Shown piece after piece: positions 5,665 to 6,723 of a stretch of 6,723 nt of DNA (the first letter of the stretch is position 1; each line of letters opens with the position of its first letter). The notes beneath the pieces were generated by a model. That model was not told the DNA's origin. It did not search any database and was given only the letters and a program-made list of their open reading frames with translations. Source of the DNA: Propionibacteriaceae bacterium (GTDB lineage Bacteria > Actinomycetota > Actinomycetes > Propionibacteriales > Propionibacteriaceae); contig JAIRKB010000194.1 in assembly GCA_031260385.1 (NCBI GenBank), forward strand, positions 1-6,723, read 5' to 3'. The translations under genes were made by a program, and so were the position numbers.

Positions 5665-5692
5665 TTCAGGAGGATGCTCTGCAGGTTAGACT
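5665..5692 (+). promoter_or_regulatory. Candidate promoter of the lipoprotein gene
   Basis: TAGACT at 5687-5692 is a good actinobacterial -10, with a weak -35-like TTCAGG (5665-5670) 16 nt upstream. It predicts a transcript start near 5699 and a leader of about 25 nt that contains the ribosome site. The same GTTAGACT octamer also serves as the proposed SRP RNA -10. Confidence 0.45.
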
Positions 5693-5710
5693 GGGAGTGT
5701 GGAGGCGACT

Positions 5711-5717
5711 AAGGAGG
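5711..5717 (+). promoter_or_regulatory. Ribosome binding site that decides the lipoprotein start
   Basis: AAGGAGG (5711-5717) is a near-ideal Shine-Dalgarno sequence. It abuts the ATG at 5718, which is too close to be used, but lies 6 nt before the in-frame GTG at 5724. The GTG is therefore the better start. Confidence 0.7.
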
Positions 5718-5723
5718 ATGGTT

Positions 5724-6641
5724 GTGAGGGAGATACGGAGGGTTTTGGTTTGTGCCCTTGGGGCGCTGGCCTTGGTTGGTCTGGCGGGCTGCACCAGTCA
5801 GGAGTACGAGTTGCCAACCCGCGGCGGGACACGGCCCAGCCAGGAGTTGAGCCTAGCCGCCGTCGCCAAGGTCTATTTTGATTGTATGACCGAGGCGGGC
5901 ATCCAGCTTGCACTTGACGCTAACTTCGCGGGCGAGCTGTCGGTGGTCAGTTTCACCGGTCAATATGACCTGATCATGTGGCGGGGTCCCAACGGTGGGG
6001 GTGCTTTGGGCGATGGGGATGATCCTGCAACCCAGGAGGCGGTTAATGCCTTCTTCGCCTCTCCAGCTAGCGAGCCGGGCCTGAGTATTGATGGCGTCGA
6101 TCACTCGGCCACTTACGCCCGCTGTCTTGGTGAGTCGGGCTATGACGAGAACCGGGCTTGGGGCGACATGGTGGTCGCGGACCCGGAGCGCATTTCCCGC
6201 CAGGTGGAAGCAAACAATCTGTGGGCTCGATGTGCGCGCGAGAACAATTGGCCCGCGATCGTCGACTCTGACTTTCCCACCGGGACGGAGTATCCCACGA
6301 TTTTCCTTCCTTCCACTATCACTGAGGAGCAGCTCCGGGATCTTCTTGTCGCTTGCCCGAACTTCGATCAAGCTGCGCAGGAGCAGTACGCCGAGTGGCA
6401 GAAGGATCATCCCCTAGGCGGTGGCTTCCCTGCGGGCTGGCTCCCCGCCCCGGCGCTCGGCATCGAACCTCTGGACTTTTTATGGCAACCCACTGTCAAG
6501 CGCGTGGACTCGATCCCAACTCGGTTCCCCAACCCCGCGGAGCAAGCCGAGATCGACCAGCACCTCCGCCTCTGGGATATCCTGTTCGAGGCCCATGCGG
6601 CCTGGGAGTCGCAGTGGTACGGGGGGTCTGGGAAGGGTTGA
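5724..6641 (+). CDS. Secreted lipoprotein of unknown function with three Cys-containing repeats
   Basis: From the GTG at 5724 the product has 305 residues. Residues 1-23 form a lipoprotein signal: charged MREIRR, a hydrophobic stretch, then LAGC with the lipid-anchor Cys at 23, so the mature protein should sit on the outer face of the membrane. Residues 24-45 look like a flexible tether. The body carries three similar motifs, YFDCMTEAGI (51-60), YARCLGESGY (131-140) and WARCARENNW (167-176), that is aromatic-x-x-C-x-x-E-x-G/N-hydrophobic or aromatic. A further Cys at 211 makes four mature Cys besides the anchor, enough for two disulfides. I recognise no named family, although lipoproteins with such Cys motifs are frequent in actinobacteria. 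It is transcribed away from the AbiE operon and appears monocistronic within the window. Confidence 0.82.
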   Translation: MREIRRVLVCALGALALVGLAGCTSQEYELPTRGGTRPSQELSLAAVAKVYFDCMTEAGIQLALDANFAGELSVVSFTGQYDLIMWRGPNGGGALGDGDDPATQEAVNAFFASPASEPGLSIDGVDHSATYARCLGESGYDENRAWGDMVVADPERISRQVEANNLWARCARENNWPAIVDSDFPTGTEYPTIFLPSTITEEQLRDLLVACPNFDQAAQEQYAEWQKDHPLGGGFPAGWLPAPALGIEPLDFLWQPTVKRVDSIPTRFPNPAEQAEIDQHLRLWDILFEAHAAWESQWYGGSGKG

Positions 6642-6723
6642 GTTGTTGCCCCGCTGACACCTCTACTCCAGCCAGAGTTGCTGGCCTTCGGGTGAACAGT
6701 TCAATCATTGCCGGGTAGTCAGG
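6642..6723. other. Right-edge intergenic sequence without a supported gene
   Basis: After the lipoprotein stop there is a small hairpin, CCAGC (6668-6672) with GCTGG (6680-6684) around a 7-nt loop, lacking a T-run. Minus-strand frames are open here, but too little is visible to tell whether a neighbouring gene reaches in from the right. Confidence 0.3.

Noticed and set aside
5553..5723. Upstream ATG extension of the lipoprotein
   Set aside because: It would bury the signal peptide and lipobox inside the protein; the Shine-Dalgarno sequence at 5711-5717 supports the GTG at 5724.
1..6723. CRISPR array or transposase/insertion-sequence ends
   Set aside because: No regularly spaced repeats, transposase motifs or IS-type terminal inverted repeats were seen.

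Overview
The window looks like chromosomal DNA from a high-GC Gram-positive bacterium (an actinobacterium). Supporting signs are the GC-rich codon use of most genes, a DUF2975 / YozG-like HTH / DUF4173 gene set, a COG4880-type beta-propeller protein, a short bacterial SRP RNA of actinobacterial appearance, and apparently leaderless promoters. I cannot name the genus from sequence alone.

Layout. Positions 1-774 hold the 3' end of a secreted beta-propeller protein gene whose start lies outside the window. Positions 848-3278 are a compact three-gene operon: a four-helix DUF2975 membrane protein, a 76-residue Cro/CI-type HTH regulator, and a 584-residue polytopic DUF4173 protein. The genes are separated by 9 nt or overlap by 17 nt, and a promoter places the first ATG at or next to the transcription start. 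Next comes a small-RNA block: the SRP 4.5S RNA (about 3295-3385) and tRNA-Ser(GGA) (3522-3609, CCA encoded).

From about 3610 to 5500 the character changes. Two sampled 60-base lines here are 50% GC, against 65% for one line in the DUF4173 gene, and the genes lie on the opposite strand. This segment carries a complete AbiE-type toxin-antitoxin (abortive infection) pair: a winged-helix AbiEi antitoxin and an AbiEii nucleotidyltransferase-fold toxin, coupled through an ATGA overlap. A 38-bp near-perfect palindrome sits on the antitoxin start and is a strong candidate autoregulatory operator. The segment looks like a horizontally acquired defence cassette placed beside the tRNA gene. A 9-bp direct repeat (AGGGGACTG) brackets it, but the match is close to chance level.

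The right end (5724-6641, + strand) returns to the GC-rich style with a lipoprotein of unknown function. It contains three copies of an aromatic-x-x-Cys-x-x-Glu motif. The last 82 bases hold no gene I can support. The best candidates for a second look are the AbiE operator and insertion context, the tRNA promoter that seems to start at the mature 5' end, and the Cys-repeat lipoprotein.
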